The notes under the pieces: generated by a model
The model's input: the letters and a program-made list of their open reading frames with translations, nothing else
What the model was told of the DNA's origin: nothing
Databases searched by the model: none
Assembly: GCA_000827205.1 (NCBI GenBank)
Contig: KN832554.1
Span: forward strand, 2,132,892 to 2,196,891
Direction: 5' to 3'
From: Plicaturopsis crispa FD-325 SS-3
Taxonomy: Eukaryota; Basidiomycota; Agaricomycetes; Amylocorticiales; Amylocorticiaceae
DNA: 64,000 nucleotides
Program-made: the position numbers and the translations under genes
In this document: piece by piece, positions 45,168 through 57,265 of the stretch
Numbering within the stretch: position 1 is the first letter of the stretch
Layout of the letters: each line of letters begins with the position of its first letter

Positions 45168-48100
45168 ATGAGCAAACCCGAAATCCAATCGTGGATATCG
45201 TCCGCCAACGCCAACGTAACTGGGGACATCGAGAACGGCGAGGCCTCGACATGGTCATGGCAGCGTGATCGTGTCCTGGACGAATGGCCTCAGGCACTCG
45301 AATACGCACGCACGAAGCTACTGACGAGCAAAACTCGGGTCAGAATCCAGTTCTTGGAGGACGAGTTGTTGTCCCTTGCAAAGCATGGTGGTGCGTCGAA
45401 CCAGCACTATCTGATATTGGCAGCGCTGATTTCTCTGCAGACATGGATTTGGCGCAGACGATGGACATATTCAAGCTGCTGACGGAAACATATCCGCGCT
45501 ATGTTGACGCAGCGTCCAGGGAAGCAGTAGAGGCTGTCGGATTAGAAGTAGTCCGACGCGATGAGTCCCGAGACAGCGCAAAGCTCGGTGTTACCGAGCA
45601 GGTCCTTGGCTGGCTCTCAAATGAAGTCGGACGCGTCTCGAAACGGGGCTCGGCGAGGTGCGTGGGCTGTCCCGTGCGTAGCTCATGCATTGACGGATTT
45701 TTCAGTTCGTATGCACCAGCGGACGTGTTTGTGCTGCTGAGCTGGTCCTGCGGATTGTACACCGCCTGTCTCCACGCACAGCCAAGTTTCGCATCGACGC
45801 ATCAATGGAAAGGTCTCGTAGGATCGATGGCGCTACTGCTAAACTTTCTTTTGGGCGAGTCGCGAACGAAATCTTCCATGCAAAAAAGCGCGCTCGTCAG
45901 GACGCGTCGTGCCCTACGATCAGCCCCGGAGCAGCTGCCTGCGTTGATATCTACACTCCTCTCCAGTTCCGCTCCGCTCACGTCAATACCACTCCTTGGC
46001 GTGACAGTGGATGTCACCATTCGCTTGAAGACGTCCTCAGTACAGATATCGCCGGAGCTCAAAGTATTTTTCTTTCTCTCTCGGCATCAAGACAATTACT
46101 CATCGATGACAATCCAGGACGAAATCCTAATGGTATACTCGAACACCATTCTCATGTCCAAAGTCGCAGTACCGAGTCATGTTTCGGTGAGCTCGATCTT
46201 TCGTTGCTCTGCTGGTCGACGATGTACCCTCCTGACGCAGAGATAGGTTGCACTCAAGGATTTTATCACACATTTCGTTTCCACAGATGATTTCGAGCGT
46301 GTGTGTCTACCCACCATAGAGAAAGCATTGTTGCGCTCGCCAGAGTACTCATTAAGCAGTGAGCATGCTCACTTTTCCCATGAATTCGTCTAATGTTGAT
46401 CGTAGCGGTCACTCAATTCTTCGGCGCCTACGCGCATCCTCTCGAGGGCGATGCTTTCCGCCGCGTCCTTACGCCTACTCTCAATAGCTCGAAATCCTCT
46501 ACTGCGCAAGTTCGCGCATCCGCCGTGTCCCTTTTTCAGACTGTCATCGCTAAAAATGCGGGTGACTCCAACACCACACTTGCCGTCATAGAACTTTTGA
46601 CCCTGCCAAAGTCCGGCAAGACCGCCGGACCTGATCACCGTGTCGCACTATACTCGATGCTGGCAGTGCTCGATCCGTCATCTGTCATCTCCCCCGAGAT
46701 TGTCCAAGCAGTTCCCTCACTGCTCGCCAAGGAAAGCCATGACCAGGCAGTGGCCGTTCTGGCGTCGCTCCTCCCTGTCCACTTGGTGTTTTTCCTTCGT
46801 TCTGATAAGCCCATACCATCCGATGTGTCGGCCATCATCGCAAAAGAAATGACGAGCGCGAAGCCTGTGCATCGACGTGCCTTCTGCACTGCTGCGGGTA
46901 GTGCCCTTTGGGACTGTCGCAACCTCACCACCGATGCACCGCTGTCTTTTGCGAAGACGGTCCTGCCTGCCCTTGACGCGAACTTGAAGACCGTCAGCGC
47001 CAATCCACTGAGCGGAAGTGGTCCATTGGAGGGGTACATCTCACTGGCAGTCATGTTGGGCCCGCTTTCCCGTTCTGGAAAATTTGGTAGATTCATTGTG
47101 CTTCACTACTGTGTTCCTTCGACAACTCCCTGACTGACTTGCTTTTGATCTGCCTCTCTAGATGACTTCATATCGAAGAATCCAGCCGTTCAAGCACTTG
47201 CAGCGTCAGGCGTCAAGCCTTCATTCTTATTGTGGGATAAGGTATACCAGAAAATAGCTAGTGACGAGGAGCTATGGCTACTTCGCGCGAGTGAAGCGGC
47301 TTTGACATTTCTCAACGCTGAACTTGTCAAGAACGAGAATTTGCGGTTCGTTCATTCTCAGTTTCTACTAATTTTCAAAGGTTCTTACATCTGATGGCAG
47401 CATTCAACTGGGTTCAGTCTATTTGCATCTCGCAGTCGAGAGCCAGTCTCCCCATTCGAGGCGGACTCTCTTCCGGACACTTGAATATGCTAGCGTGACT
47501 CACCCCCAGCTTATCAACGGTGTCGTGCGTGCTGCTATGACAGCCTATCTCTCGAAGGAAAAGCCACTTCCTGCGAGTACCGCCTCTCCAAGTGATGCTA
47601 TCCCGGAAGACACAGTACGTAGCAAGCAAGCGCGGTTAAGTGCATTTCTCTTGAGTTCGGCCTCGTTTAACGATGGCGTCGATCTTGCCATGAGGGAGGA
47701 CTTACTCGCAGGGCTCATCATCATTGGCCACCATCCTCGAATATGTACGTCGCTTTGTGCAATAATGCATTCCGTAAATGACGTGTATGGCCGTGACAGG
47801 TGGTCAATCTCGACAAACATGGATCGAGCTATGTCAAAAGGGTCGCGCAGACCCACACGATCTAGTGGGAAGGAATGTTAACAAATTGTTCAAGCTTGTT
47901 CTCGAAGCATCTACTACGAAGGTCTCTGAAGAAGCCAGCTATCGTGCAATCAGTGTTCTGGCGTTCGTTTCGCCCGAGGTTATACTACCTCGGGTGGTGG
48001 AGCAACTACGTGCAGACATAAACCCCGAAACCATCAACGCCTTAACTGACCTCGATCTTGGTGTATGGGCTACGCCAGAGGGTACTACATTCGTAGATGG

Positions 48101-51100
48101 TAATGGCACATCTCACTTATTGGTGTCGCTCACGCTGACATCCACACCCGCAGTCCTGTCATCTAAAAAGCCCGAGGCGACAGAGAGGAAAGGCAAGAAT
48201 TCCGACATTGCCAAGTGGGAGGCTGATGTCCGCAAATCAATTGCCCACAAAAAGTCCGCCGGCGCCCCTACTCTCTCAAAGCAAGATCAGGCTCTAGTTT
48301 CGGCTCAGCTGGAGGAGGAGTCCAAAATACGAGTACGGGTGGTCTCGGTGAAGAGTCATCTGGAAAGAGGCCTCAATTTTGTCCGCAGTCTAGTGGCAGC
48401 CAACACCCCGGAATTCCGGTCGTACGTGTCGTCCGTCGCAAATTTGTTGCTTGAAGGCGCTTTGCAGAAAGGATCCGTGTTAGCCGGCTCGAGTGCATTT
48501 GAGACTTATCTTGTGAGTAATATTCTTGATTGGTTAGCTGCAAATCCCTGAATATATGTTGCAGGAACTAGCGAAGTGCTGCTCTGACCGCCTCGATACA
48601 TTCCGGAGATGGGTTGGGATAGCGACTCTGCGAAGCCTGAAAGTAGGCGCTGTCCCCGCTGAATTACAAGCCGAGCCTTTAAATCGTAAGCTCGTGACAT
48701 GCCTTTATCGTTATCCTTCACTCACGATAGATCATTAGTTCTCCTCATTCGCGTCTTGTACCGCTTAAGATCACTCTCGGAGCAAGCACCATTCGACGCC
48801 GCCACTTTCTCCTACGCGTTCCCTCTGCTTGCTCAAGTATCGGTTCAAGGCGGACTAGCGGTGGAGGACGGTGACGAAGCTCTGGAGCAGGTCGCCCTGG
48901 CTCTCGATATCATCAAATTCCACGTCGGAGAATGTGCGTCAGTCTCATTAACCCTCTCATCGTCACTCAATATCTTGTTCAGTTTCGGACCCTTCTTTCC
49001 CTCGAGTCGAAACTATGCAGAAGTTGTTGTACATTATCAGACATCAACCAAAACTCAGCAAAGACGCTTCATCGGCATTGGTCGACCTTGGCCAAGCAAT
49101 TCATGCGACGGGCACGCGAAAAGAAATAGATGTGTTGCTGCAGGGCACACTACTTCAAGAAGTCTATGTCCGGAATTCGTGTCTTCAGACGCTACAGGCG
49201 CGCATACTTCCCTCTATAGAAATCGCAATTTTTGACCTCTTTGACAGCCCTTTGACTTGACAGACCTGGACTGGTCTCCAGAGCTTTGGGTTGCTTGCCA
49301 TGACGATGACGAGCAAAACGCCAGGCTTGCGCAGCACGTTTGGGAGGACAACGGATTAGATGTCCCTGAAGCATACCTGCCGGAACTTATTCTCTTCTTG
49401 GGCGAGTGCTGAGTCTGCCTCTTGACCGACCTCATCCTTACGTGCTCTTTTTAGGCCACGAGAATGCATACGTACGGACCAGTGCAGCAGTCGCCATCGC
49501 GGAAGCTGTGGAACACTGGCCGCAGTCTGTGGATGCCACCATCCATACGCTGCAAGAGTTCTACCGTGAGAAGGTACGCTTGCCTTTCAATCAATAATTT
49601 CGTTCGAAATATAACCTATAGCTAGGCCAAAATCCTTGCTCCAGAATTTGATCAATATGTGCGTGCCTTTACTGCAACGGCAGCTTTATCCATTTCAATC
49701 GTTGACCTGCAAACAGGGTATGGTGATCGCCCAAAGCCTCGACAGGACGGATCCTTGGTCAGCTCGTTTGGCGGTTGCTCGTTGTTTCCAGCTTCTCGCC
49801 CCATCCTTCTCGCCCGCAGGAGTACAGCCGTTCTTCAACTTCCTTATTACAGACGAAGCCTTGGGTGACCGCAACCCCGCTGTTCGCCGAGGCATGCTCG
49901 ATGCTGGTGCTGCTGTCATAGACCTGCATGGTTTCGCCAGTCTCGCTGGACTGATCACTATGTTCGAGGGTCATTTATCTGGCTCCAGCCCTGCCACCGA
50001 ATCGGCTGATCAAATCAAGGAAGCTGTGGTCATTCTGTTTGGTCGCGTCGCAAGACATCTGGACCCCTCGGACGCCCGTGTCCCGAGTATTGTCAATCGT
50101 CTAGTCGACGCCCTGAAAACTCCGGCAGAGCAGGTTCAGATTGCCGTCTCGGATTGCCTGGCGCCTTTGGTCAAATTCCTTGGGTCTGATACTGGTCGAT
50201 TAGTGGATCAACTGATGACAGACCTCTTCGACTCTCCCAAATACGCTGTTCGTCGTGGTGCTGCATACGGATTAGCAGGAGTCATCAAAGGGACTGGCAT
50301 TGCTGGTATCAAGGACTTTGACATAATCAATCGCCTGCGCTCAGCCACTGAGGACAAGAAACGCTACGAACCCCGGCAGGGCGCTATGTTTGCGTTCGAG
50401 ACCCTTGCCAGCACACTGGGGCGCCTTTTCGAGCCATACGTCATCCATATCCTACCTCTCCTACTCAGTTCCTTTGGCGACACTGTTCCAGATGTTCGGG
50501 AGGCTGCTCAAGATGCTGCACGCGTGATTATGGGGAATATGTCCGGTTACGGTCTGAAACTTATATTACCCGACCTTCTTTCTGGCCTCGACGAGAAACA
50601 ATGGCGCACGAAGAAGGGCTCCATCGAACTGCTGGGCATGATGGCGTACTGCACTCCTCGACAACTCTCTCTATCGTTGCCCATTGTTATTCCGCAGCTT
50701 ACAGGAGTCCTAACCGACTCACACGCTCAGGTGCGACTGGCTGCGAATAAAAGCTTGAAACAATTCGGCGAGGTGATCAGCAATCCCGAAATTCAATCTT
50801 TGGTCCCTATCCTGTTGAAGGCCTTGGTGGACCCCGCCAAAACTCCTAATGCCTTGGCGTCGCTACTGAAGACATCGTTTATGCATTACATTGATCAGTC
50901 CTCTCTCGCCCTTGTGCGTATTTTTCCTTAATCTTACTAATACGTGCTCACAACGCATCATATAGGTTATCCCTATCTTAGAGCGAGGATTACGAGAGCG
51001 CGGTGCTGATACCAAACGAAAGGCTGCACAGATTGTGGGAAATCTTGCCTCTCTGACAGACTCCAAGGATTTCGTTCCATACTTAGGCGGTCTACTGCCT

Positions 51101-54100
51101 ATGGTTCACAATGTTTTGGTGGATCCTGTACCCGAGGCCAGGGCGACCGCTGCGAAAGCTCTTGGGACCCTGGTGGAACGCCTGGGCGAGGTGCATTTCC
51201 CGGACCTCGTTCCAGGACTCATCAGGACGCTGAAGACGGACACCTCGGGAGTGGACAGGCAAGGAGCGGCTCAAGGACTGAGTGAGGTTCTATCCGGTCT
51301 TGGTATGGAGCGTCTTGAAGGCCTTCTACCCGACATTATCGCCAATGCGCAATCACCTCGCAGTACAGTTAGGGAGGGGTTCATGTCTCTCCTCGTCTTC
51401 TTGCCTGCTACATTTGGGACCCGTTTCCAACCCCATTTACCCAAGATCATTGCTCCCATCCTCAGCGGCCTCTCGGACTCTGAAGAATACGTTCGGGATG
51501 CTGCCATGCGTGCTGGCAGAATGATTGTCACTAATTATTCCAGTAAAGCGATTGACCTACTCCTACCAGAACTCGAGCATGGAATGTTTGACGGCGGCTG
51601 GCGGATTCGGGTACGTTGAGCTCATACGTTTCCTACAAGAAAGTCATTGTTGATTTCATTTGTAGCAAGCATCCATCACCCTGGTGGGCGAGCTCATTTT
51701 CAAAGTTTCTGGTATCAGCGGCAAAGCCGAAATCGAAGAAGACGAAGTTGCCGCCGAAGTCACTACGGCGGAAAGCTCGAGGCGTGCTCTGGTCGAGATC
51801 CTGGGTGCTGAGCGTCGTGATCGCATACTCTCGGCCTTGTATCTCGCGCGCCAGGATGCTGTCAGCATTGTTCGCCAGACTTCTATCCATATCTGGAAGG
51901 CACTGGTTCACAATACACCGCGAACGGGTAAGCCTCATTGTTGTTTTTAGCACTCTCACGCATTACTGATACCATCCCCCAAGTGCGGGAAATTCTACCG
52001 GAGCTCATGGGCAAGATCGTCCTCCTAATTTCTGGGCCGGAATTCGAGCAGCAAGAGGTACATGGCTGCATCATCATGATGTACTGTGACTTTCTAACTT
52101 CATAGCGATTGCCTCAGACTGCCGGACGCACTATGGCAGAGTTGTGTCGCAAATTTGGCGATCGAATATTGGCTGAAATTGTTCCAATTCTCCGCGCACA
52201 AGTAACGTCTCCTGACTCACGCACGCGCGAAGGTGTTTGTTTGGCTCTCTGTGAAATCATGTACGTCCAAATACATTTTGTCGTCTATATTAACCTGATT
52301 TTTCGTTCTTAGGGAGAACTCTACAGATACACAAAGAGAAGACTTTGAAGATGATATTATCTCGATGGTTCGCATCTGCCTGGTTGATGATGAAGCCAAC
52401 GTTCGTTCTGCCGCGGCCAAAGCCTTTGATGCCCTTCAGGACCATCTGGGTGTCAAGGCAATTGACCAGACGATTCCGACATTACTAGAAGCTCTTCGAC
52501 AACCTGGAGCGAGCTCTGGAACAGCGTTGCAAGCCCTCCGGGAGGTCATGGCCGTGAGTCATGTACTCGCACTATCACGTTCGCACTCTCATTTAGATTC
52601 AGGTTCGCGCGACGACGGTATTCCCCGTGTTGATTCCCACTTTGACTGCAACACCTATGACTGTCTTCAACGCTCGAGCACTGGCTTCGCTCGTGACCGT
52701 CGCTGGCAGTGCTTTGAGCAAGCGTCTGACTGTCATATTGGGCGCTTTGGTGAAAGTTACTGAGGACGAAAAAGACGAGGAGCTGTCAGAAGCCATTGAC
52801 GAAGCCATCCGAGCCTTATTTGTCTCCATTGACGATGCGGAAGGATTGAATACGCTCATGCTTGTTCTCCTTGGCTGGTATGCTTCATTGCCATATCGTT
52901 ATAACCGAATAATCTTTGCTAACGAAATGGCATCGCACATAGGGTTCGACATGAATCACCAAAGCGCCGTGTTAGCGCTTGCAACTTCTTCGCTATTTTC
53001 TGCGAAGTCTCAGATCTGGACTCGTCACTATATCGCGTCGATTGGATACGCCAGCTTGTACCACTGATGGAGGACTCCGTCATCGAAGTGCACACGGCAG
53101 CGTGGCGTGCTCTCGATGTATTCGTCAAGTCAGTACCCAAAGACGAGCTGGAATCACTCGTAGTGCCATTGCGTCGTGCAATCGAAGGGACTGGGGTTCC
53201 TGGGCAGCACGTTCCAGGGTTCGGTCTCCCAAAAGGCGTCTCCCCCTTCGTCCCTATCATTATCGCCGGTCTCACCACTGGTAGCAACGAGCAACGGGAG
53301 TCCGCTGCTTACGCGATCGGTGATTTGGTCGAGCGGACAGAAGAGACAGCTATTAAGCCGTTCGTAGTCCCTTTCACTGGGCCCCTTATCCGAGTGGCTA
53401 CCCAGGCGACAACGTACCCTCCCTCCGTCAAGACAGCTATTCTCTCTGCTCTTGTGTCTATGCTCGAACGCATACCGGCCTTCGTGAAGCCGTTCTTTCC
53501 ACAGTTGCAGCGTACCTTCGTCAAGAGCGCCAGCGACCCCTCGAGTGCTGTTGTTCGAAACAAGGCAGCGGAGGCTTTGGGTGTATTGATGAAAAACCAA
53601 CCGCGCGTGGATCCTGTTGTCACGGAACTGATCGCAGGTGCTCGCAGCCAAGACGACACGATTGCGTCTAGTTTAATCCTGTCGCTGGCCAATGTAATTC
53701 GCAGTGCGGGCAATGCTGTGGGCCAAAAGGCGCGTGAGAGTTGTGCCGAGCTGGTTGCGGATGCTTTCAAAGAAGGAGGGCACGATGGTCAGTCATTCTG
53801 CGTCACTTCTTATAACCATTACTGAAGAGAATGCTTCAGAGCACTACAACCAGTCCATTGCCGCTTTGCTCGCAGCGCTAGCCATCCATCCCGAATTGTT
53901 GAGACCAATAGTCCTGTAAGTCAAAGTTCTTTTCGTCAAGGCGCGTAGCTAATTGACTATTTATACAGCACACATCTATCCGCTGGCTCACCACCTTCGC
54001 CTCTATCATCGTTCAGCGTTGTAGCCGTTTTGTCTGCCGATGATACGTCCGGTGGAGACCGCCCGTCACACCTCTTCCAAAACCTCGGGATGTTGCGCAG

Positions 54101-54221
54101 CGTCGCGCAAAAAATTAAGGAGAGCGTGTCCAACGAGAGGCCTAATATTGCACGACCGTCACGCGAGGCACGAGATCTGCTGAAGGAACTTGACGATGAG
54201 GACTTGCATGGCATTCTGTGA
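45168..54221 (+). CDS. GCN1: eIF2-alpha kinase activator Gcn1
   Basis: Ribosome-bound HEAT-repeat protein that with Gcn20 carries the uncharged-tRNA signal to kinase Gcn2 in the general amino-acid control. The start at 45168 reads MSKPEIQSWISSANANVTGD. Roughly two dozen short introns interrupt about 2,600 residues, the usual Gcn1 size (about 2,670 in yeast). The central part resembles the eEF3-like HEAT region: 'LDWSPELWVACHDDDEQNAR' and 'HENAYVRTSAAVAIAEAVEH'. It is followed by the most conserved stretch (49.8-51.6 kb): 'DRNPAVRRGMLDAGAAVIDL', 'SPKYAVRRGAAYGLAGVIKG', 'RQGAMFAFETLASTLGRLFE', 'DEKQWRTKKGSIELLGMMAY' and 'TDTSGVDRQGAAQGLSEVL'. This lies at or before the Gcn2-binding region. It ends at 54221. 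It is the largest gene in the window. Confidence 0.93.
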
Positions 54222-54577
54222 TTTTTCTTTCTGACTAACTCCCCCCGAATGTAGCCGTAATATACTCCCCGACGCTATTAGGTTTCTCTACATCTGTCTG
54301 TACTGCATGCATCATTACACCGCAATACGTTTTCTCTCTTGTAGCCTTCAGCGCTTCAGCGCTCAGCAAGGTGAAACTGCTCAAAATTGATAGGAGTTCT
54401 TTAGAGTGAGTCATTTACAAGTCATTCCACATACATTAATGCGTGGAAACTAGATCTGAAGCCAGGGAAGTAACAAAACAATGAGGTGACAGCGTGGCCA
54501 CATAAAAGGGCGTACGCAGACCAACGTCGGCTAACCCACACCTGTGACAAGCAACTCGCACTGCATCAAACTGCACC
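54222..54577. other. Intergenic, GCN1 end to oxygenase start
   Basis: Contains the terminator of GCN1 and the promoter of the next gene. Nothing else is recognised. Confidence 0.6.
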
Positions 54578-56246
54578 ATGCCGCGCACCACACGTTCGCA
54601 GACCCGAGGGTTATCTCAACCTGCTGCAGTGCCTGCACCAGCTCCCGCAGCACCTGCGAAAGGGCGCAGAACCAAAACCGCCGCAGCAGAGAAAGCGACC
54701 GCTTCCAAACCGACCACAGCGCCAAAAAAAGCTTCCTCGGCGAAACCGACAGTACGCTCACGCTCAAAAGCGCCGAAATCCAAAACGCCAGCACCGGTGC
54801 CAGAATCAGACTCAGAGACTGAGTCCGACGGTGTGGATGAGCCACGTAGCTTCGAGGATCAGATCAAGCCTCTTCGCGAGGCAATCTCAGAGAAGCCTCC
54901 CTTCTGTAGCGGCACCTGCATCATGTCCCCAAACGACTTCACGTTGTTCTATGGCAAGGAAGATGGGATATCTGGGTAAGCTCTTTGTAATTTTAGTGAG
55001 GAGATAGACATCTTACTAAGATATGATGTATCATCCTGAATAGCCGCCTGAACCTCTCGCGGGCGACCACGGATCAGCTGGACGCACTCGCGCAGGTCTG
55101 CGACCCCGCAACATTTGGGCGAGGCCAGGCAGACGTGCTGGACGAGTCTTATAGGAAGGCAGGCAAGCTCGATGTCCCCAATTTCTCCATGCCCTTCGAC
55201 CTGGCGCACGCAGGGATACTCGACGTTGTGCGGGCAGCGTTATTGGAGGGGCACGACGATGCGAAGGCTATACGCGCAGAGCTTTATAAACTAAACGTCT
55301 ACGGTTGGCGAGCATTTTTTATCCCATTGGATGCGACTGACTCGTGAATGACTCCTGATTAGGCGAGGGCGCGTTTTTCAAGGCTCACAAAGATACGCCG
55401 CGGGGCGACCGTATGTTTGGCTCGCTCGTCCTCGTCTTCCCCACTCCCCATGAGGGAGGCGTGCTGTTCATTCGCCAGGGCGATAATGAATGGACGTTCG
55501 ACTCCGCCAGGGAGATCGCAGAAGCAGACGTACCCTCGCTTGCTTATGTCGCATTCTACAGCGATGTCGAGCATGAAGTTAGCGTTGTCGAAACTGGGCA
55601 TCGCGTGACGCTGACTTACAATTTGCACTTCGCTGAAGAGACGACCACGCCTCAGTTACTACCGGAAAACGTCGTCCCAACAATCTCTTCCACGGAACTG
55701 GCCTTCACATCCGTACTGAAGACGTTACTTGCCGACAAATATTTTCTCCGTACTGGAGGGCGACTGGCATTTGGGCTACGCCACCAATATTCTATCAGGG
55801 CCGACACATCCTTAGTTGAGACCCAAGACCGCTTGAAGGGGGCTGATGCGGAGATCAACAGAGCGTGCATGCGGCTAGGTTTGCGCGTTTCCCTCAAGCT
55901 CATGTACGCGCAGGATCCGGAGTACACCAATGAGCCTTGCCTAGTCATGCTCGATGGCGTGCCAGATACAGGCCGATGGAACCAGATTGAGGACGACATA
56001 GCTGATGTGTTGGTTGAGGAGTGCGGAGGAGAGAAGGTGGCAAGACCTGATCATGGGATGGCCTTACCAGGGGATGAAGACGAACGCGATATCGACAGCG
56101 TACGATGGGTCACAGATTTGACGGAGTACTCGACTGTGAAGTCGCAGTATGCTGCTTACGGCAATGAGGCGACGGTGGATTGCGTGTACGGCAACGCCTG
56201 TCTCCTTGTCGAGGTTGGAAAAGTCGGGCAGCGAGAGACGGCTTGA
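54578..56246 (+). CDS. 2-oxoglutarate/Fe(II) oxygenase with a basic N-terminal tail
   Basis: Predicted prolyl-4-hydroxylase-type oxygenase. The start at 54578 (MPRTTRSQTRGLSQPAAV) opens a tail of about 75 residues rich in Lys, Ala, Pro and Ser, resembling histone H1 or nuclear-protein tails, then an acidic ESDSETESDG patch. After introns (about 54977-55042 and 55310-55362), the double-stranded beta-helix core shows 'GAFFKAHKDTPRGDRMFGSL' (His-x-Asp iron ligands in HKD), 'VLVFPTPHEGGVLFIR', 'VAFYSDVEHEV' (second His) and 'GHRVTLTYNL' (Arg for 2-oxoglutarate). The C-terminal half is less conserved and ends at 56246. About 515 residues. Such proteins are frequent and multiplied in Agaricomycetes; substrate unknown. 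Nuclear location is inferred from the tail only. Confidence 0.85.
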
Positions 56247-56448
56247 GATCGACTCGGAGGGCCTTTTAGCAGTATTTTTGCGTTGCGTTCTCAACACTCT
56301 GTATACAATATATCCTACTACTTACTACTTAAGTGACAAGTAAACCTTTCTGGGATAAGTAAGACAGATGCACTCACGAGGTGTTTTGTGCGTGTCGTTC
56401 GCCTCGCTGGAGCACAAATGTGGGTGCACAGTAACATCAAGGTATATA

Positions 56449-57173
56449 CTCGCGGAGAAAATAAGTAATTGGAATGCATAATTTGCTGCCTGCTGGACTC
56501 AATCCGGCAACTCTGGACAAAACTTGTACTGCATTCTGTAGAGGGTCCTCAGAGCATCCTGTCTGCCATATGTGCAGAAGAATGGTGGCACGGTCGTGGT
56601 GTGGTAAGGCAATGAAAAATAGCCTGAAAAACTAACTCGGGCAAAAAAAATGCGGCAGGGCTGATTTCTACGTCGCACTGAAGTATAGGTCAATACATGT
56701 CAGTTCATGAAAGGAACTATGGTACTTGGTATGCTTTTGAGGGCACCAGGAAGGCATCAAGTTGACGGTCTGGAAGTAAAAATTCCCATTTTTGGTAATG
56801 GAGTTACTATATTTGGGAATTTTTGGCCATTCCCTCGTCGAATCGGCCAACTTTGCACCTCTCCAGTGGACCCAAGCACCCTCCGATTAACATGATTCCT
56901 CCTATGAGCCAACATATATTGACCTCCTCTTTAGCACTGTGAAGTATCTGGATGCAATATAATTTTTTCTCTGGTGTTACGAGTATTCATTTCTCAGACT
57001 ACTTTTCTTCACCTTACTCTACCGTAGCCATACTCCTGGCTGTCCTGCAAATATGACCAGCAGGGAGCTCTAGGGACCCTCTTGATAATGTGGTACAAGT
57101 TTCTTCCAGAGTTGTTGGATTGAGTCCAGCAGGCAGCAAATTACAAATTCCAATTACTTATTTTGTCTGCGAG
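56449..57173. mobile_element. Long-terminal-inverted-repeat MITE, 725 bp, TA-flanked
   Basis: The two ends are inverted copies for roughly 190 bp at about 75-80 percent identity by eye, with the outer 90 bp better. The left end starts CTCGCGGAGAAAATAAGT and the right end, read inward, CTCGCAGACAAAATAAGT. Both continue with AATTTGCTGCCTGCTGGACT. TA (possibly TATA) flanks each side: 56447-56448 and 57174-57175. There is no coding capacity, and the middle is AT-rich. A TA target and long inverted repeats suggest a Tc1/mariner-type or fold-back derivative. Differences between arms suggest it is older than the MITE at 32.4 kb. It lies between the converging 3' ends of the oxygenase and dynamin genes. 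Confidence 0.85.
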
Positions 57174-57265
57174 TATATCTACCGAAAGGTCGCGACTCGA
57201 AGGGGTGGTCGTCAAAAGACGGAAGTAACAAAATGAGGCTGGTATGCTACGCTGATTTACTACTA

